Assembly: GCA_003166955.1 (NCBI GenBank)
Contig: PMUI01000058.1
Span: forward strand, 24,970 to 88,969
Direction of reading: 5' to 3'
Length of the DNA: 64,000 nt
DNA from: Acidobacterium sp.
Lineage (GTDB): Bacteria; Acidobacteriota; Terriglobia; Terriglobales; Acidobacteriaceae
Shown here: in pieces, positions 1 through 9,023 of the stretch
Position numbering within the stretch: the stretch's first letter is position 1
How the letters are laid out: each line of letters starts with the position of its first letter
The notes under the pieces: generated by a model
What the model was told of the DNA's origin: nothing
The model's input: the letters and a program-made list of their open reading frames with translations, nothing else
The model's database searches: none
Program-made: the position numbers and the translations under genes

Positions 1-1
1 G

Positions 2-676
2 GTGCAGACCATCGCGCCGAAATTCACCGGCCGCTTCAACAAAGGCGTCGACTACGTTGGCAACGTCGATCAGTTCCGCCGCGAAATTATCCTAGACGTC
101 GCCGCCATCGCGTGGGCCACGGCCAATCTCGGCCTGCCGAAAAATCTCAAGCTCAGCATTCACTCCGGCAGCGACAAGTTCTCCATCTACTCCGCCATCT
201 ACGAAGCTACCAAGCACTCCGGCGTCCACCTTAAGACCGCCGGAACCACCTGGCTAGAAGAAATCATCGGCCTCGCCGAAGCCGGCGGCGATGGCCTTGC
301 CCTGGCGAAGGAGATCTACGCCGAGGCATGGGCGCATCGCGAAGAACTCTGCGCGCCGTATGCCACGGTGATCGACATCGGCCCCGCGAAACTCCCCGTG
401 CCCGCCACCGTCGCCAAATGGACCTCGCAGCAATACACCTCCGCCCTGCGCCACGACCCGCATTCCCCCGCGTATAACTCGAGCCTGCGCCAGCTCCTCC
501 ACGTAGGCTTCAAGGTCGCCGCCAAAATGGGCGACAAATACATCCGCCTTCTGGAGACCAACGAGAAAGTGATCGCGAAAAACGTCACCGAGAACCTCTA
601 CGCCCGCCACATCGGCCCCGTCTTCCTCGGCCAGCCGTCGCCCGTCGCCGCACTCGCCCACGCGGAGGCGAAATGA
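2..676 (+). CDS. uxaE: Tagaturonate epimerase-like protein, 3' part only
   Basis: The reading frame is open at the left edge of the window, so only the C-terminal 224 residues are seen; the first GTG here is an internal codon. The segment KFTGRFNKGVDYVGNV and the overall composition resemble the UxaE family, metal-dependent enzymes that interconvert tagaturonate and fructuronate in hexuronate (galacturonate/glucuronate) catabolism in the cytoplasm. UxaE proteins are usually well over 400 residues, so about half is missing to the left. The stop overlaps the start of the next gene (an SDR dehydrogenase) by 4 bp, which fits a sugar-acid catabolic operon. The family name rests on remembered resemblance, not on a search. 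Confidence 0.7.
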   Translation: MQTIAPKFTGRFNKGVDYVGNVDQFRREIILDVAAIAWATANLGLPKNLKLSIHSGSDKFSIYSAIYEATKHSGVHLKTAGTTWLEEIIGLAEAGGDGLALAKEIYAEAWAHREELCAPYATVIDIGPAKLPVPATVAKWTSQQYTSALRHDPHSPAYNSSLRQLLHVGFKVAAKMGDKYIRLLETNEKVIAKNVTENLYARHIGPVFLGQPSPVAALAHAEAK

Positions 677-1449
677 GCCTCCCCTCGCTGCAGCTCAACG
701 GCAAAACCGCAGTCGTTGTCGGCGGAACCTCCGGCATCGGCCGCGCCATCTCGCTCGGCCTCGCCGAAGCGGGCGCCGACGTCGTCGCCTCCGCGCGCCG
801 CCAGGAACAAGTCGACCAGACCGCCGCCGAAATCGAATCCCGCGGACGCAAAACCCTGCGCCTCACCTGCGACATGCAGGATCGCGCCTCCCTCCAGCGC
901 CTCCTCGATGAAACCCTCTCCGCATTTGGCAAGGTCGACATCCTCGTCAACAGCGCCGGCAAAATCAAACGCGCCCCCACGCTCACTTTTCCTGAAGACG
1001 AGTGGCGCGACATCATCGACACTAACCTCACCGGCACGCTGCGCGCCTGCCAGATCTTCGGCACACACATGCTCGACCGCAGCTACGGCCGCATCATTAA
1101 CATCGCCTCGCTGAACTCCTTCGTCGCCCTCAGCGAAGTCGCCGCCTACGCCGCCAGCAAAGCCGCCGTCGCCTCGCTCACGCGTTCGCTCGCCGTCGAG
1201 TGGTCGAAGAAAGGCGTGCTCGTCAACGCCATCGCTCCCGGCGTCTTCCGCACCGCACTCAACGCCGACCTCCTCGACAACACCCCGCGCGGCAAAGAAC
1301 TCCAGATGCGCACCCCCATGAACCGCTTCGGCAAAACCGAAGAAGTCGTCGGAGCCGCCATCTTCCTCGCCTCCGACGCGGCCTCCTTCGTCACGGGTCA
1401 GGTCCTCGTCATCGACGGAGGCTTTTTGGCCAGCGGTGTCAATCAGTAG
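673..1449 (+). CDS. SDR-family oxidoreductase, probably acting on a sugar acid
   Basis: A 258-residue classical short-chain dehydrogenase. The Rossmann motif GGTSGIGRAI lies at residues 17-26, NSAG at 93-96, and the catalytic set is Ser146, Tyr159 and Lys163 (YAASK). The C-terminal SDASSFVTGQVLVIDGG block is typical of 3-oxoacyl-ACP-reductase/gluconate-5-dehydrogenase-like members. The ATG overlaps the stop of the upstream UxaE-like gene (ATGA), indicating translational coupling. From that context the likely job is NAD(P)-dependent reduction of a keto-sugar acid such as fructuronate, but the substrate cannot be read from sequence. The length is normal for the family. Confidence 0.8.
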   Translation: MSLPSLQLNGKTAVVVGGTSGIGRAISLGLAEAGADVVASARRQEQVDQTAAEIESRGRKTLRLTCDMQDRASLQRLLDETLSAFGKVDILVNSAGKIKRAPTLTFPEDEWRDIIDTNLTGTLRACQIFGTHMLDRSYGRIINIASLNSFVALSEVAAYAASKAAVASLTRSLAVEWSKKGVLVNAIAPGVFRTALNADLLDNTPRGKELQMRTPMNRFGKTEEVVGAAIFLASDAASFVTGQVLVIDGGFLASGVNQ

Positions 1450-1455
1450 GAGCAG

Positions 1456-1483
1456 CCGGTAGCCCGTAGCCAGTAGCCAGTAG
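1456..1483. repeat. Degenerate 7-nt tandem array (4 units)
   Basis: Four consecutive heptamers CCGGTAG, CCCGTAG, CCAGTAG, CCAGTAG begin 7 bp after the SDR stop codon. The period is exact and the units vary by one base. One of several heptad arrays in this window. Confidence 0.75.
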
Positions 1484-1522
1484 CGAAGGGGCCGCGGAAC
1501 CATTAGCGGCCCGCCGTTCTTC

Positions 1523-1550
1523 TGTGCCCTGAGGCCTGTGCCCTGTGCCC
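1523..1550. repeat. Degenerate 7-nt tandem array (4 units)
   Basis: Four heptamers TGTGCCC, TGAGGCC, TGTGCCC, TGTGCCC lie just upstream of the mnmA leader hairpin. The unit is unrelated in sequence to the array at 1456-1483 but has the same period. Confidence 0.7.
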
Positions 1551-1553
1551 AGT

Positions 1554-1579
1554 GTTCCTGTCATACTGATGACAGGAAC
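1554..1579 (+). promoter_or_regulatory. Perfect 11-bp hairpin directly before mnmA
   Basis: GTTCCTGTCAT, a 4-nt ACTG loop and ATGACAGGAAC form a perfect inverted repeat ending 2 bp before the mnmA ATG. The only Shine-Dalgarno-like bases (AGGA at 1573-1576) lie inside the 3' arm. In mRNA the stem would occlude the ribosome site, so it may control mnmA translation; it could alternatively be a protein-binding palindrome. Confidence 0.6.
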
Positions 1580-1581
1580 GC

Positions 1582-2691
1582 ATGCTCAACAACACCATCG
1601 CCGTCGCTATGTCCGGTGGAGTCGACTCCTCGACCGTCGCCGCCATGCTCCGCGCCGAGGGCTACGACCTCGTCGGCCTCACTCTCCAGCTCTGGAACCA
1701 GCGCCGCCTCGCCGGCAAGGAGGGCATGCCCGAGCAGGTCACCGGCCGTTGCTGCTCCCTCGACGATGTCTACGACGCGCGCCGCGTCGCCGAGACTCTC
1801 AACATCCCCTACTACGTCGTCAACGAAGAGGAGCGCTTCGAGCAGGACGTCGTTCGCCCCTTCGTCCAGGAGTACCTCAACGGCCGCACGCCCATCCCGT
1901 GCTCGCTCTGCAACAACCACATCAAGTTCGATCAACTCCTCGTCCGCGCCCGCCAGATCGGCGCCGACCGCATCGCCACTGGCCACTACGCGCGCAACCA
2001 GTACGATCCCGCGCGCAATCGCTGGGTCCTCTCGCGCCCCGCCGACCACAGCAAGGACCAGACCTACTTCCTCTTCGGGCTCACCCAGGAGCAGCTTTCG
2101 CGCACCCTCTTCCCGCTCGGCAATCATCAGAAGTCCGCCGTCCGCGAGATCGCCGCGCAGCACGGCCTCGCCGTCGCCATCAAGCCTGACTCGCAGGAGA
2201 TTTGCTTCATCCCAGGCGGCGACTACAAGACCTTCATCTCCGCCTACCTCAACGAGCAGGGCGAGCAGATCCCCGACACCGCAGGCGAACTCGTCTCATC
2301 GTCGGGCGAAGTCATCGGCCGCCACACCGGCGTGCACAACTTCACCATCGGCCAGCGCAAGGGACTCGGCGTCGCATCACCCGACCCGCTCTACGTCATC
2401 CAGATCGATAACGCCAGCCATCGCGTCACCGTTGGTTCCGACAGCGAAGCGACGACGCAGACGCTCCGAGCCCGCGACCTGAACTGGATTTCCATTCCAT
2501 CGCTCGAAGGCGAAATGCGGATCCGCGCAAAGATTCGTCACCGCAACGAACCAGCCCCGGCCACGATCCGTATGCTCAGAGACAATGAAGTGGAAGCCAC
2601 GTTCGATGACCCCCAGCGAGCCGTCACCCCAGGCCAGGCCGCAGTCTTCTATAGCGAAGACGAAGTAGTCGGAGGCGGTTGGATCGTCTAA
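1582..2691 (+). CDS. mnmA: tRNA-specific 2-thiouridylase MnmA
   Basis: A 369-residue cytoplasmic enzyme that activates U34 of tRNA-Lys, -Glu and -Gln with ATP and inserts sulfur to give s2U34. The N-type ATP pyrophosphatase PP-loop SGGVDSS is at residues 11-17. The PIPCSLCNNHIKF segment carries the first catalytic cysteine, and SQEICFIPGGDY carries the second (the persulfide-accepting Cys). The C-terminal beta-barrel region ends with the usual GQAAVFYS segment. Full length for the family. The ATG immediately follows a strong hairpin. It is monocistronic in this context, flanked by intergenic heptad arrays. Confidence 0.95.
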   Translation: MLNNTIAVAMSGGVDSSTVAAMLRAEGYDLVGLTLQLWNQRRLAGKEGMPEQVTGRCCSLDDVYDARRVAETLNIPYYVVNEEERFEQDVVRPFVQEYLNGRTPIPCSLCNNHIKFDQLLVRARQIGADRIATGHYARNQYDPARNRWVLSRPADHSKDQTYFLFGLTQEQLSRTLFPLGNHQKSAVREIAAQHGLAVAIKPDSQEICFIPGGDYKTFISAYLNEQGEQIPDTAGELVSSSGEVIGRHTGVHNFTIGQRKGLGVASPDPLYVIQIDNASHRVTVGSDSEATTQTLRARDLNWISIPSLEGEMRIRAKIRHRNEPAPATIRMLRDNEVEATFDDPQRAVTPGQAAVFYSEDEVVGGGWIV

Positions 2692-2696
2692 GAGCA

Positions 2697-2724
2697 GGGA
2701 GTAGGCAGTAGCCAGTAGGGAATA
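2697..2724. repeat. Degenerate 7-nt tandem array (4 units)
   Basis: GGGAGTA, GGCAGTA, GCCAGTA and GGGAATA follow one another, starting 6 bp after the mnmA stop codon. Confidence 0.7.
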
Positions 2725-2753
2725 GGAATCACCGCGGGCAAATGCTCAGGCAA

Positions 2754-2797
2754 CCGGCGACAGGTTCCGCCAATCGCCGGCTCCCGGCTGCTCTTTT
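2754..2797 (+). terminator. Possible terminator between mnmA and the GH20 gene
   Basis: CCGGCGA at 2754-2760 pairs with TCGCCGG at 2774-2780, with a 13-nt loop, followed by a GC-rich stretch and CTCTTTTC. It lies between convergent genes, so it could serve mnmA. The loop is long and the T-run short. Confidence 0.35.
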
Positions 2798-4863
2798 CAC
2801 CTCACCTCGTTGACCAAATCCCGCATCGCCTTCAACACCGTGAACCGCGTCAGCGCCACCGGCGCCTCCGCGTCATCCAGAATCGCCAGCTTCTGCGGCT
2901 TCCACATCGGCGGCGCCGGCACCCCCGACGACAAATACGACAGCGCCTCCAGCCCCATCGTCCCCAGCTCCGCGAGTTGCAGCGCACGTGGCAGCCCTTC
3001 GGCCAGCTGCGGTGAGCTCGACATCAATTCCATCATCTCCGGCTGCACTGACCACGACCGGAACGTCGAAGTCAGCGCGCTTTCCTCGTCGGGATGCCCC
3101 ACCGGATCCTGCAAATATGTGCTCATCAGATCGCCGAAATCGTGCCGCGACGGCGGATCGGGCGGCAGCGCGTCCACCAGGCGATTCATCGGGCTCAGCG
3201 TCGTCCCGCCGTGCGCCTGCGTCCACTCCGAGCGCGTGTCGAAATTCACCGGCTCCAGCACCGCCGCCAGCGGCCGCAGCGCGTCGATCTGCTGCGTCCC
3301 GGCCAGAGCGCGCAGGCTCGCGTCCTCCTGCGAGATGTGCGTGAGCCCCAGCTCCTCCAGCCGCAGCGACTCCACCGCCAGCCGCCGGTACATATCGTCT
3401 TCGCTGGACACCGATTGCGGCGACCACAGCCGCTCGGCAATCGCCGCCGTTCTCGGCCAGATGCGCGAATCAATCGTGCGCGGCTCGACGTACTCGCTCC
3501 ACATGCATGCCTCGCCGCCCAAAATCCGAGCCGCCTGCTCCGGCGTCAGATCGCTGCTCGCCGGCACCGGATCGACCGCATAGTGCGTCGAGGCCGGGTC
3601 GATGTGGTCCAGATAGTAGCCGGCGGAAAGGATTCCGCTGTACCCCTGCTTCGCGCCCGCCGACAGCGATGCAAACCCGCGCCACGACTGCACTACAACG
3701 TCCTTTGGCAGATCGGGCGTCATCACCTCGTCCCACCCGATCATCTTTTTCCCGTGTTTTTTCAGAATTTGTAACAGTTGCTGATTGAAATAGTTCTGCA
3801 GCGCGCCCGTGTCCTTCAAATTGTGTGTCGTCATGAACGCCTGAATCGCAGGATTCTGCTTCCACTCCACTCCGTTGTTCTCGTCGCCGCCGATGTGCAT
3901 GTACTCATCGGGAAAAATCCCCGCCATTTCGCCGATGAATTTGTCCAGAAACGCGTAGGTGCTCTTCTTCGCCGGATCCATCGTCGCGTCGAATACGCCA
4001 AAGTTGTGCCCCACCGTAAACGGCCCCGGCGCGCTCGCCAGCTCTGGATAGCCCACCGCCCACGACGTGCTGTGCGCGGGCATGTCGAACTCGGGCACCA
4101 CGCGAATCCCCAGCCCCCGCGCGTACTCCACCACTTCCCGCGTCTGCTCCTGCGTGTAGTACTGCCCGTCCGAGCCTTCCCCTGTCAGTTTCGGAAAAAT
4201 CCGGCTCTCCATCCGAAATCCCTGATCGTCGCTCAGGTGCCAGTGGAAGACGTTCATCTTCACCGCGGCCATGCCGTCCAGCGTGCGCTCGATCACGCCC
4301 ACCGGCTCAAAGTGCCGCGAAACGTCGATCATCAGCCCGCGCCATTTGAATCGCGGCGAATCCTGAATCGAAACCGCCGGCAGCCAGAAACCCATTCCGT
4401 CCGACTGCACCAGCTGCAGTAGTGTGTCGAGTCCGTGCATCGCGCCCACATCGGTCGAGGCGTGCAGATGCGCAGCCTGCGCCGTGATCTCCAGCGTGTA
4501 CGATTCATCTTCGTTCACGCTCTGCACGGCCTGCCCAGGGCCATCCACCGAGACGACCAGCGTCCCCGTCGCGCCCGCAGCCGCATTCTGCATCAGGACG
4601 CCGGTCTGGTTCTTCAGCCGCTGCATCGCCCACTCCACAGCGCCCTCCAGCCGCTCGTCGTGCGTCTTGTCAAAGCTCACCGTGACACCGGGTGCAACCG
4701 CCAGCCGCCCATCTCCCGCTGTCAGTTGAGCGGGCTGTGGCATCAGCGTGTTGACGAAAGATGGTTGTACCGTCGTTGCATTTTGCGCCATCAGCGTTCC
4801 CACCAGCATCGCTCCGGCGGCCATTCCGCCACAAACGATTCTCCGCACACGTTTCGCATCCAT
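2797..4863 (-). CDS. Exported beta-N-acetylhexosaminidase (GH20)
   Basis: A 688-residue glycoside hydrolase family 20 enzyme expected to release terminal GlcNAc/GalNAc from chitin oligomers, glycans or peptidoglycan fragments outside the cytoplasm. The N-terminus after the ATG is basic and then hydrophobic (CGGMAAGAMLVGTLMAQ), a signal peptide. A GH20b-like alpha/beta domain covers about residues 45-165, then the TIM barrel opens with RFKWRGLMIDVSRHF. The FHWHLSDDQGFR motif is present, and the catalytic pair is Asp327-Glu328 in HIGGDENNG. A GTG 15 bp upstream is also in frame, but the ATG has an AGGTG ribosome site about 8 bases away. Physiological substrate unknown. Confidence 0.92.
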   Translation of the reverse strand: MDAKRVRRIVCGGMAAGAMLVGTLMAQNATTVQPSFVNTLMPQPAQLTAGDGRLAVAPGVTVSFDKTHDERLEGAVEWAMQRLKNQTGVLMQNAAAGATGTLVVSVDGPGQAVQSVNEDESYTLEITAQAAHLHASTDVGAMHGLDTLLQLVQSDGMGFWLPAVSIQDSPRFKWRGLMIDVSRHFEPVGVIERTLDGMAAVKMNVFHWHLSDDQGFRMESRIFPKLTGEGSDGQYYTQEQTREVVEYARGLGIRVVPEFDMPAHSTSWAVGYPELASAPGPFTVGHNFGVFDATMDPAKKSTYAFLDKFIGEMAGIFPDEYMHIGGDENNGVEWKQNPAIQAFMTTHNLKDTGALQNYFNQQLLQILKKHGKKMIGWDEVMTPDLPKDVVVQSWRGFASLSAGAKQGYSGILSAGYYLDHIDPASTHYAVDPVPASSDLTPEQAARILGGEACMWSEYVEPRTIDSRIWPRTAAIAERLWSPQSVSSEDDMYRRLAVESLRLEELGLTHISQEDASLRALAGTQQIDALRPLAAVLEPVNFDTRSEWTQAHGGTTLSPMNRLVDALPPDPPSRHDFGDLMSTYLQDPVGHPDEESALTSTFRSWSVQPEMMELMSSSPQLAEGLPRALQLAELGTMGLEALSYLSSGVPAPPMWKPQKLAILDDAEAPVALTRFTVLKAMRDLVNEVR

Positions 4864-4994
4864 TACTGACACCTTCACCTTCCGCGATCAGCTTACGCAA
4901 ACAGGTATGAAGACGCCAGGGCGCAAAACTTCGCAGGGACAATCGCCCGCAATCTGTTACCTTGTCTCTTCACCCGCAACAGGAGCCCACCTAC

Positions 4995-6437
4995 ATGCGA
5001 AATCGCTTCGCAGTCCTGATCGTCTTTGCCCTCGCTGTGTCGTCCGCACTCGCCCAAAGCGCGCCCACCTGGACGCCGCCCGATCCCGCCACCAAAAAGC
5101 TCGCCCTCGACATCTTCCGCCAACTCATCGAAATCAACTCCACCGATTCCGTCGGCAGCGTCACCGCCGTGTCGAAGGCCGTGCAGCAGCGCTTCCTGGA
5201 CGCCGGTTTTCCCGCGAGCGACATCTTCCTCGGCGGCCCCAACGACCGCAAGGAGAATCTCGTCATCCGCTATCGCGGCACTGGTGCGCATCCGCCCGTT
5301 CTCTTCATCGGCCACGAAGACGTTGTCGAAGCGCGCCGCGAAGACTGGACCACCGATCCCTTCCAGTTCCTCGAGAAGGACGGCTTCTACTACGGCCGCG
5401 GCACCCAGGACATGAAAGAGAGCGACGCGATCCTTGTGACGACCTTCCTCCGCCTGCATCAGGAGGGATTCAAGCCCGACCGCGACCTCATCCTCGCCCT
5501 CACCGCCGATGAAGAAGGCGGCAAATCCAACGGCGTCGAATGGCTCCTGAAGAATCAGCCCGAGCTGATGAAGGCCGCTTTCGCCTTCAATCCTGATGGC
5601 GGCGGAGTGGAATTGCAAAACGGCAAAGCCATCTCCGCCGACGTCGACGCCAGCGAGAAGCTCTACGCCGACTATCAGCTCATCGTCACCAACCCCGGCG
5701 GCCACAGCTCGCTGCCCGTGCCTGACAACGCCATCTACCATCTCGCTGATGCGCTCCAGCGCCTGCAGAACTACCAGTTTCCCTTCGAGCTGAACGCCAT
5801 CACGCGCGCCTACTTTGAAAAGCTCGCCACGCTCGAACCCGCGCAAACCGCGGCTGACATCAAAGCCATCCTCGCGACGCCACCCGATCCCGCCGCCATC
5901 ACGCGTATCTCCGTTTCGCCGGAGTGGAACTCGACCATCCACACAACCTGTGTCGCGACGCGGCTCCAGGCCGGCCACGCCAACAACGCGCTGCCGCAGA
6001 TGGCACAGGCCAACGTGAATTGCCGCATTCTACCCGGACATTCGCGTGAGGAAGTACGGCAGGAACTGATCCGCCTCTTCGACGACCCGAAGATCAACGT
6101 GAAGTATGTCGATAACGGCGGAGGCATTCACAGCGGCGCACCCGACTCCAAAGGCCCGCCGCCGGTCGCACTGCAGCCTGAAGTTATGAAGCCCCTCGAG
6201 AAGCTCGTCGCCGTCTACTGGCCGGGCACGCCCGTCGTGCCGGACATGGCCACCGGAGCATCCGACAGCATCTTCACCAACGCCGCCGGCATTCCCACCT
6301 ACAACTGGTCCGCGATTGAACTCGAAACGAACGACGTTCGCGCGCACGGTAAAGACGAGCGCCTCCCCGAGGCTTCGTATTGGAAGGGAGTGCAGTTCTG
6401 GTATCAGTACGTGCGCATGATGACGAGCGGCGACTGA
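4995..6437 (+). CDS. Exported M20 family metallopeptidase
   Basis: A 480-residue zinc peptidase of the M20/M25/M40 family (ArgE/DapE/carboxypeptidase G2-like). The ATG at 4995 has AGGAG nine bases upstream and begins a clear signal peptide (RNRFAVLIVFALAVSSALAQ), so it is preferred over an in-frame ATG 33 bp earlier. Metal and catalytic residues are visible: His107 in FIGHEDVVEA, Asp139 in RGTQDMKES, Glu173-Glu174 in DEEGG, and a late His in RAHGKDER. The lid/dimerisation domain lies roughly between residues 205 and 330. The likely role is periplasmic or extracellular hydrolysis of peptides or N-acyl amino acids. It is divergent from the GH20 gene, sharing its ~130 bp upstream region. Confidence 0.9.
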   Translation: MRNRFAVLIVFALAVSSALAQSAPTWTPPDPATKKLALDIFRQLIEINSTDSVGSVTAVSKAVQQRFLDAGFPASDIFLGGPNDRKENLVIRYRGTGAHPPVLFIGHEDVVEARREDWTTDPFQFLEKDGFYYGRGTQDMKESDAILVTTFLRLHQEGFKPDRDLILALTADEEGGKSNGVEWLLKNQPELMKAAFAFNPDGGGVELQNGKAISADVDASEKLYADYQLIVTNPGGHSSLPVPDNAIYHLADALQRLQNYQFPFELNAITRAYFEKLATLEPAQTAADIKAILATPPDPAAITRISVSPEWNSTIHTTCVATRLQAGHANNALPQMAQANVNCRILPGHSREEVRQELIRLFDDPKINVKYVDNGGGIHSGAPDSKGPPPVALQPEVMKPLEKLVAVYWPGTPVVPDMATGASDSIFTNAAGIPTYNWSAIELETNDVRAHGKDERLPEASYWKGVQFWYQYVRMMTSGD

Positions 6438-6494
6438 TCGGAAGGTATCGCGCCACAGGTGCGAGCCGGAGCCCAAAGGCTCCGGCCCTCCTTC

Positions 6495-7040
6495 TTACGG
6501 TTCGGTTGTTGACCCCGACAACCGTGTGCCCGCCGCTTTGGCGCAGCCCGTTGTTGTCGTCCCGTCGTTGTTGAAGAATGTGACGGTTGCGTTCGAGGTC
6601 CAGCTGTCGTCGCCCTTCATCGTGATGCACTGCACGATCTTCTGCACGCCCTTCTTCAGACCAGGAGGATTCGTTGGCGAATCCGACAGAATGAACGCCT
6701 CTGTAGCGCTGATATAGTCTGCCTCTGGATCGGCCGAACAAGAGTCGGCCTCGCGCGCCGGTTTCCAGAAGCCGTAGCTCGAGGTGCGCTGGCCCGGTTG
6801 CAGCGCCGGATTGCTGGTTGTCTCCGATTCGGTGCCGCCGCGGTGAAAGCTGAGCAGCGACCAGAACGATGGGACCGCCGCCCCCGTCGCGCAATTGTAT
6901 TGCGTCACCTGCACGCGCCACGTCCCTTGCAGCGAATGCCCATCGTCGTCGTCCGCAAAAGCTGTGCCCGCCAGGACGAATGTGATTGCCAAAGCCAGGA
7001 CCGGGATGCCGCCGAACTTCCGTGAGCCCCTTGATTTCAT
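6495..7040 (-). CDS. Small exported protein of unknown function
   Basis: A 181-residue protein with an n-region (KSRGSRKF), a hydrophobic core (VLALAITFVLAGTAFA) and a likely AFA cleavage site, followed by an acidic DDDD stretch. The mature part contains a GTWRVQVTQYNC segment and three further Cys, suggesting a secreted beta-rich, disulfide-bonded domain. AAGGAG sits at the right distance before the ATG. I recognise no family with confidence. It stands alone between the M20 peptidase (convergent) and the winged-helix regulator (divergent). Confidence 0.7.
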   Translation of the reverse strand: MKSRGSRKFGGIPVLALAITFVLAGTAFADDDDGHSLQGTWRVQVTQYNCATGAAVPSFWSLLSFHRGGTESETTSNPALQPGQRTSSYGFWKPAREADSCSADPEADYISATEAFILSDSPTNPPGLKKGVQKIVQCITMKGDDSWTSNATVTFFNNDGTTTTGCAKAAGTRLSGSTTEP

Positions 7041-7195
7041 GGTGAACTCTCCTTAGGTTGATTCAGGTCCCGTAGGACCAGTGAGCTGCATCCTGGCATT
7101 CCTCATCGAGCCCAGGCCATGGAGGGCTTCTGAAGTTCATCTGCAGCTTTCCTGTAGGCGCCGGAACATGAGAGAATCTCGGACACCGTGAGCCT

Positions 7196-8977
7196 ATGCC
7201 AGTCGGGGATCAAAACCGCGCCTTAGCCTTTGGCGAATTCGAGCTTGACCTGGCTGCCTGCGAACTGCGCCAGCGCGGCAAACCCGTGCACCTGGAGCGC
7301 AGGCCCATGGACCTGCTCATCCTGCTGGCGCAGCGGGGGGGGCAGCTGGTCTCGCGCGACGATATTGTGGCCCGCTTGTGGGGTTCGGACGTCTTCGTGG
7401 ATGTCGACACCGGTGTCAATACGGCCATCCGCAAGGTTCGGCTGGCTCTCCAGGATTCCAGTGATGCCCCTCAGTTCATCGAAACCGTCTCCGGAAGAGG
7501 CTACCGCTTTATCAGCACAATAACCCGACCGGGTACATCGGCAATCCCCGCTGCGTCTGCAAAGTCACGCATCATGCTGGCGGTTCTGCCCTTTGAGAAC
7601 CTATCCAACGACCCCGAGCAGGAATACTTCAGCGATGGCCTCACCGAGGAGACGATCAGCTATCTGGGACGCATCGGTCCCGCGCATATGGGGGTGATCG
7701 CACGGACCACCAGCATGGCCTATAAGCACACGCAGAAGAGCATTCGCGACATTGGCGCTGAGCTCAATGTGGACTACGTGCTCGAAAGCAGCGTGCGTCG
7801 GGAAAGCAACCGCGTGCGCATCACCTCCCAGCTCATTCGTGTGAGCGACCAGACCCACCTCTGGGCCTCAACGTACGATCGCGACCTCATCGGTGTGCTC
7901 GCCATTCAGGACGAGCTGGGAACTGCGATCGCCAACCAGGTTCATCTCCAGCTCGCCCCCGAGCGCCTGCGCGCGCTGGCCTCCTCGCAGCCTGCAAGCC
8001 CCGAGGCCTACGACCTGTATCTTCGTGGCCGCCATTTCTGGAACCAGCTCTCACCGTCGACCACCCGCCGCGCGATCGAGTACTACCAGCGCGCCACCGA
8101 TCTTGACCCGCACTACGCGCTCCCATGGTCTGGGCTGGCCGACGCATACACCAGCTCTCCCATCAGCGCCGATATGCCGCCGCTGCAGGTGTGGCCAAAA
8201 GCCCGCGACGCGGCCCAGCGCGCGGTTCAGGCTGCTCCTGAGATGGCGGAAACGCAAACCTCTTCGGGCTTCGTGAAACTCTGGCTGGACTGGAAATGGG
8301 TCGAAGCCGAAGCCGCATTCCGGAAAGCGATAGACCTGAACCCCAGCTATGGACTGGCGCATCGGCTGCTTGGCATCGTTCAGATGCACCTGCGCAAGCA
8401 CCAGGAGTCGGTAGCCGCCATCGCACGCGCACGGGAAATCGATCCGCTCAACGCCGGGCACCACGCGCTCTCCTCGCAGGTCGCTTTTGCCGCGGGGGAT
8501 TATCCGGCGGCCGTTCGCTTCTCCCAGCAGGCCATCTCCATTGATCCTCAATTCTGGATCGGCTACATGCAGCTGGGCCAGGCGTATGAACGCCTCGATC
8601 AGCCGGACCTGGCCCTCGAGGCGCTCACCAGCGCCGGACGGCTGAGCGGCGGCAACAGCAAGCCAATCGCTCTTCGCGGATACGTCCTCGCCAGGCAGGG
8701 AGATACCCAGGCAGCCCTCGATCTGCTGCGCCTCCTCCAGACCGTCGCCAGCGAGAAATTCGTTCCGCCCTATGCGTTTGCGCTGGTTCTCGAAGGACTC
8801 GGCGAGAGGGATCGTGCGCTGCAGTTCCTGGAGCGGGCCCTCGAAGCCCACGACGTTCACCTTGCGTTTCTCGTGTTCGATCCCAAGTGGGACCCGCTCC
8901 GACCCGATCCGAGGTTCACCGCATTGATCGATCGTTGCTTCTCGGCCGCAACCGCTCAGGGAGAACCCGTGTTGTGA
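7196..8977 (+). CDS. OmpR-type winged-helix / TolB-like / TPR regulator
   Basis: A 593-residue soluble protein in three parts. Residues about 10-105 form an OmpR/PhoB-type DNA-binding winged helix (DLLILLAQRGGQLVSRDDI, recognition region VNTAIRKVRLAL, ending GRGYRFI). Residues about 125-270 match the TolB/FlgO-like region often seen in adenylate-cyclase-like and CadC-like proteins (MLAVLPFENLSNDPEQEYF, GLTEETISYLGRIG). Residues about 280-560 are tetratricopeptide repeats. Unlike CadC there is no transmembrane segment between the DNA-binding and sensor parts, so it looks cytoplasmic. It probably acts as a one-component transcription factor with TPRs as the sensing or assembly surface. No target is evident. 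Confidence 0.85.
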   Translation: MPVGDQNRALAFGEFELDLAACELRQRGKPVHLERRPMDLLILLAQRGGQLVSRDDIVARLWGSDVFVDVDTGVNTAIRKVRLALQDSSDAPQFIETVSGRGYRFISTITRPGTSAIPAASAKSRIMLAVLPFENLSNDPEQEYFSDGLTEETISYLGRIGPAHMGVIARTTSMAYKHTQKSIRDIGAELNVDYVLESSVRRESNRVRITSQLIRVSDQTHLWASTYDRDLIGVLAIQDELGTAIANQVHLQLAPERLRALASSQPASPEAYDLYLRGRHFWNQLSPSTTRRAIEYYQRATDLDPHYALPWSGLADAYTSSPISADMPPLQVWPKARDAAQRAVQAAPEMAETQTSSGFVKLWLDWKWVEAEAAFRKAIDLNPSYGLAHRLLGIVQMHLRKHQESVAAIARAREIDPLNAGHHALSSQVAFAAGDYPAAVRFSQQAISIDPQFWIGYMQLGQAYERLDQPDLALEALTSAGRLSGGNSKPIALRGYVLARQGDTQAALDLLRLLQTVASEKFVPPYAFALVLEGLGERDRALQFLERALEAHDVHLAFLVFDPKWDPLRPDPRFTALIDRCFSAATAQGEPVL

Positions 8978-9023
8978 AACCGAAGACAGGGAATCGCGCG
9001 AAGCGCGTCTATTTCCCTGCAGG

